Positions 28,032-28,723 of a stretch of 28,723 nt of DNA are shown here, one piece after another. The stretch is from a virus. Position 1 is the first letter of the stretch, and every line of letters begins with the position of its first letter. The notes under the pieces were generated by a model. That model was given only the letters and a program-made list of their open reading frames with translations. It had not been told where the DNA came from and ran no database searches. The position numbers and the translations under genes were made by a program. Location of the stretch: positions 2,052 to 30,774 of IMG/VR virus record IMGVR_UViG_3300010233_000171; one strand, written 5' to 3'.

Positions 28032-28397
28032 TTACGCAGACAAAATCCCGATCCACTTCGTTGTCGTGACTTTCTTGAGCAGCATGGAAGTTGCGGTAGC
28101 CAAGCTCACGCCTCCGTTCGTTGCCTGCTCATTGATCTTCGATCCGCTGTCAGGGTAGATTGTCAGCGCGTTAGCCCCACCGTTGTAGAGCCATACGTCA
28201 TCTGAAATTTCACCTGAAGGCAGGATTGCCCCAGTGCTTCCAGCTACGGTGCCAAATACGACAACCCCTGCGTTGATTGCCAAAGCCGTTGCCTGATTCG
28301 TTCCTGTCGCAGTCAGTCCTGATGCAACATCGCCGTTGATGGCTTTAGCGTTACCAGCCGAAAGTCCACCGCCCATGATCTTCTTTGCTAATGGCAT
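28032..28397 (-). CDS. Virion protein, probable head decoration-type (121 aa)
   Basis: Gly/Ala/Thr-rich beta protein: SAGNAKAINGDVASGLTATG, then NAGVVVFGTVAGSTGAILPS and GEISDDVWLYNGGANALTIY. The segment P-x-S-G-S-K-I-N-x-Q-A-T-N-G-G-V-S-L-A-T-A-T is a common ending in phage capsid-surface and fibre-tip domains. Its position before the scaffold gene and after the 97-residue conserved protein suggests a head-surface role. It is one of two such proteins; the other lies downstream of the capsid gene. The exact role is unknown. Confidence 0.72.
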   Translation of the reverse strand: MPLAKKIMGGGLSAGNAKAINGDVASGLTATGTNQATALAINAGVVVFGTVAGSTGAILPSGEISDDVWLYNGGANALTIYPDSGSKINEQATNGGVSLATATSMLLKKVTTTKWIGILSA

Positions 28398-28406
28398 GAT
28401 GCCTCC

Positions 28407-28700
28407 TTACTTGATGTGTTGATTCCAGGCCCGGATAATGTCATCCTTCAACCCAGGCGGGCTTTCCAGGGGTTTAGGCTTGCTCTTTAGAACTGAATCG
28501 TTACCGATTTCCACGCAGCCGTGATCGCGCAAGTGCTCTCGGTGCCTTGAGCGCGATGTAATCTCTCGTCCGTCGATCATTGAACGATAGGGCTTGATAT
28601 CAGGCATCACGAGGAAGTTTATGAGTTGAGGTTCCGGCGTGAAGTCGCTCGTCACCTCGAACAGTTCCCCGTCTTGCTGTTGTATATAGCGGCGTCTCAT
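28407..28700 (-). CDS. Conserved phage protein usually found after the portal gene (97 aa)
   Basis: GAGG lies seven bases before ATG 28700. The product begins MRRRYIQQQDGELFEVTSDF and contains MPDIKPYRSMIDGREITSRS, then RHREHLRDHGCVEIGND. This is a widespread conserved phage protein found in head gene clusters of proteobacterial phages, typically near portal genes, and has no established function. It is the first complete late gene in this window. In the remaining 23 bases on its upstream side a TGA in another frame could be the end of the preceding gene, but this cannot be resolved. Confidence 0.85.
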   Translation of the reverse strand: MRRRYIQQQDGELFEVTSDFTPEPQLINFLVMPDIKPYRSMIDGREITSRSRHREHLRDHGCVEIGNDSVLKSKPKPLESPPGLKDDIIRAWNQHIK

Positions 28701-28723
28701 ATTACAATCCTCACATTCCCCTA

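Noticed and set aside
1-28723. tRNA genes, CRISPR arrays, insertion sequences, integrase and attachment sites
   Set aside because: None was seen on reading both strands; a short tRNA-like fold could be missed without a covariance search.

Overview
This window is part of a tailed double-stranded DNA phage genome (free phage or prophage). It carries no ribosomal, tRNA or bacterial housekeeping genes, and the genes are packed with ATGA/GTGA/TAATG overlaps. The tail-side genes (gp4-like adaptor, gp10-like hub, three large low-complexity proteins, a fibre, and no tape measure, sheath or tail tube) point to a short-tailed, podovirus-like virion. The signal peptides, the lipobox protein and the AGGAG-type ribosome binding sites suggest a Gram-negative, proteobacterial host. 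No integrase, CI-type repressor, DNA polymerase, terminase or portal gene lies in the window; portal and terminase would be expected beyond the right edge.

Layout. (1) 1-2423, plus strand: small early genes, one exported cysteine-containing protein (976-1887), and a relic of its 3' end (2054-2119). (2) 2542-5483, minus strand: a block of small regulatory or DNA-associated genes, namely an HTH protein, zinc-binding proteins, a PD-(D/E)XK-like nuclease, a Lar-like protein and a winged-helix protein. (3) 5484-5572: a divergent control region with overlapping promoters and a perfect 13-bp tandem repeat. (4) 5573-9193, plus strand: small genes leading to a YqaJ-type exonuclease with its usual partner, a coiled-coil/zinc protein, a membrane peptide and an HTH protein. 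(5) 9135-28700, minus strand: the late operon. In transcription order (right to left) it encodes a conserved post-portal protein, a structural repeat-type protein, scaffold, major capsid, a decoration-like protein, a sugar-modification cassette (DUF115, glycosyltransferase, methyltransferase), two small ORFs, two neck proteins, tail hub, a GNAT-like protein, three probable ejection/internal proteins, tail fibre, a secreted Cys-rich protein, and a lysis module (holin-like, P5-type peptidoglycan hydrolase, small membrane peptide, Cys-rich peptide, lipoprotein).

How the parts may work together: the divergent switch at 5.5 kb probably sets early transcription in both directions, the right arm prepares DNA recombination or replication, and the late operon builds the virion and lyses the cell. 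The least ordinary parts are the overlapping-promoter/tandem-repeat switch, the DUF115-glycosyltransferase-methyltransferase cassette between capsid and neck genes, and two places where a small gene sits between direct repeats of neighbouring sequence, which look like scars of gene gain. All family assignments come from reading motifs by eye; no database search was run.
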